DNA of 64,000 bases from contig NC_092579.1 of the NCBI RefSeq assembly GCF_037975245.1, positions 23,043,166 through 23,107,165 of the forward strand, given 5' to 3'. The notes beneath the pieces are model-generated. The model was not told the DNA's origin. It searched no databases and saw only the letters and a list, made by a program, of their open reading frames with translations. This document shows positions 63,605 to 64,000 of this stretch, piece after piece (positions within the stretch are counted from its first letter, which is position 1; every line of letters starts with the position of its first letter). This stretch comes from Apostichopus japonicus. Its lineage: Eukaryota > Echinodermata > Holothuroidea > Aspidochirotida > Stichopodidae. The position numbers were made by a program, and so were the translations under genes.

Positions 63605-64000
63605 AAATACTGTGTATTGTGTCATGACACTAAAACTGGATTTGTCAAATGTGTATATACCTTCTGGTGGCCTGTTGTTAAGCCTTGTGAGAAGCCCTTA
63701 GACTTGATACAAGAACTATTAACCTCCAACTTTAACGTTTCATTATTTAACCCTTCTGGCTTTCATTGAGTTAAAAAACAATAGAGATAATATACCACAG
63801 AAATCTGGAAAGTTTCAGACTGTCGAATAAAACCGACGGTATTATAAATGTTTCGTCGTAAACCGGATTTGTTTGGAACGCCACATAAGATATTTAACGT
63901 CAAAGTACTTATGAGAGGCTGTTAGTCTGTCTCGGTTTATATAATGATCAATTCCGGTTAATCATATAAACATATTCATTGTTATCCCAACGCAAAGTTT

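Overview
This is a eukaryotic, intron-rich, AT-rich window from an animal genome. Exons have GT-AG borders, there is no operon structure, and simple repeats and small DNA transposons are abundant. The gene content (a Reeler/EGF secreted protein, a nine-exon CYP2-clan P450 and a heparan-sulfate-2-O-sulfotransferase-like enzyme) fits a marine deuterostome. I favour an echinoderm, perhaps a sea cucumber, but that placement is inference. All three protein-coding genes I can support lie on the minus strand.

Region 1 (1-30,023, minus) is one large gene running off the left edge. It encodes a signal peptide, a complete Reeler domain split over three exons, an 18-base micro-exon, and at least ten EGF-like domains, each on its own phase 1-1 exon. 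The 14 exons visible give 582 complete codons, and the 3' end lies beyond position 1. Two neighbouring EGF exons (5124-5240 and 6435-6560) are recent duplicates whose introns still align. The introns hold an 11-copy 95-bp tandem array, a truncated segmental duplication carrying a sliver of an exon, a clean hAT-type element, a Harbinger-like remnant and a LINE 3' end.

Region 2 (30,024-40,596) is intergenic and repeat-dense. It contains simple repeats, a hAT MITE with perfect target-site duplications, a terminal-inverted-repeat element with an 84-bp tandem array that is itself interrupted by a hAT MITE, a CR1/L2-like LINE 3' end, and a 117-bp tandem array just past the P450 stop codon.

Region 3 (40,597-48,900, minus) is a complete cytochrome P450. 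Nine exons reconstruct to 508 codons plus stop, with all expected motifs and all exon phases compatible. Its introns contain a hAT MITE, a LINE fragment, an unclassified element with an 8-bp target-site duplication, and a hammerhead-like motif.

Region 4 (48,901-64,000) holds another hAT MITE, an inverted partner of the repeat at 36.8-39.6 kb, long (AT)n tracts, a tRNA-like SINE fragment, and an intact single-exon 368-residue 2-O-sulfotransferase-like gene (55,756-56,862, minus). The last 7 kb show no recognisable gene, only a 48-bp minisatellite, a (CA)n tract and a GC-rich repeat end.

The three genes have no evident shared pathway; the window looks like ordinary animal chromosome. The most unusual items are the Reeler-plus-EGF architecture, a four-member MITE family whose internal module recurs in repeats with different ends, and the altered cofactor loop of the sulfotransferase-like protein.
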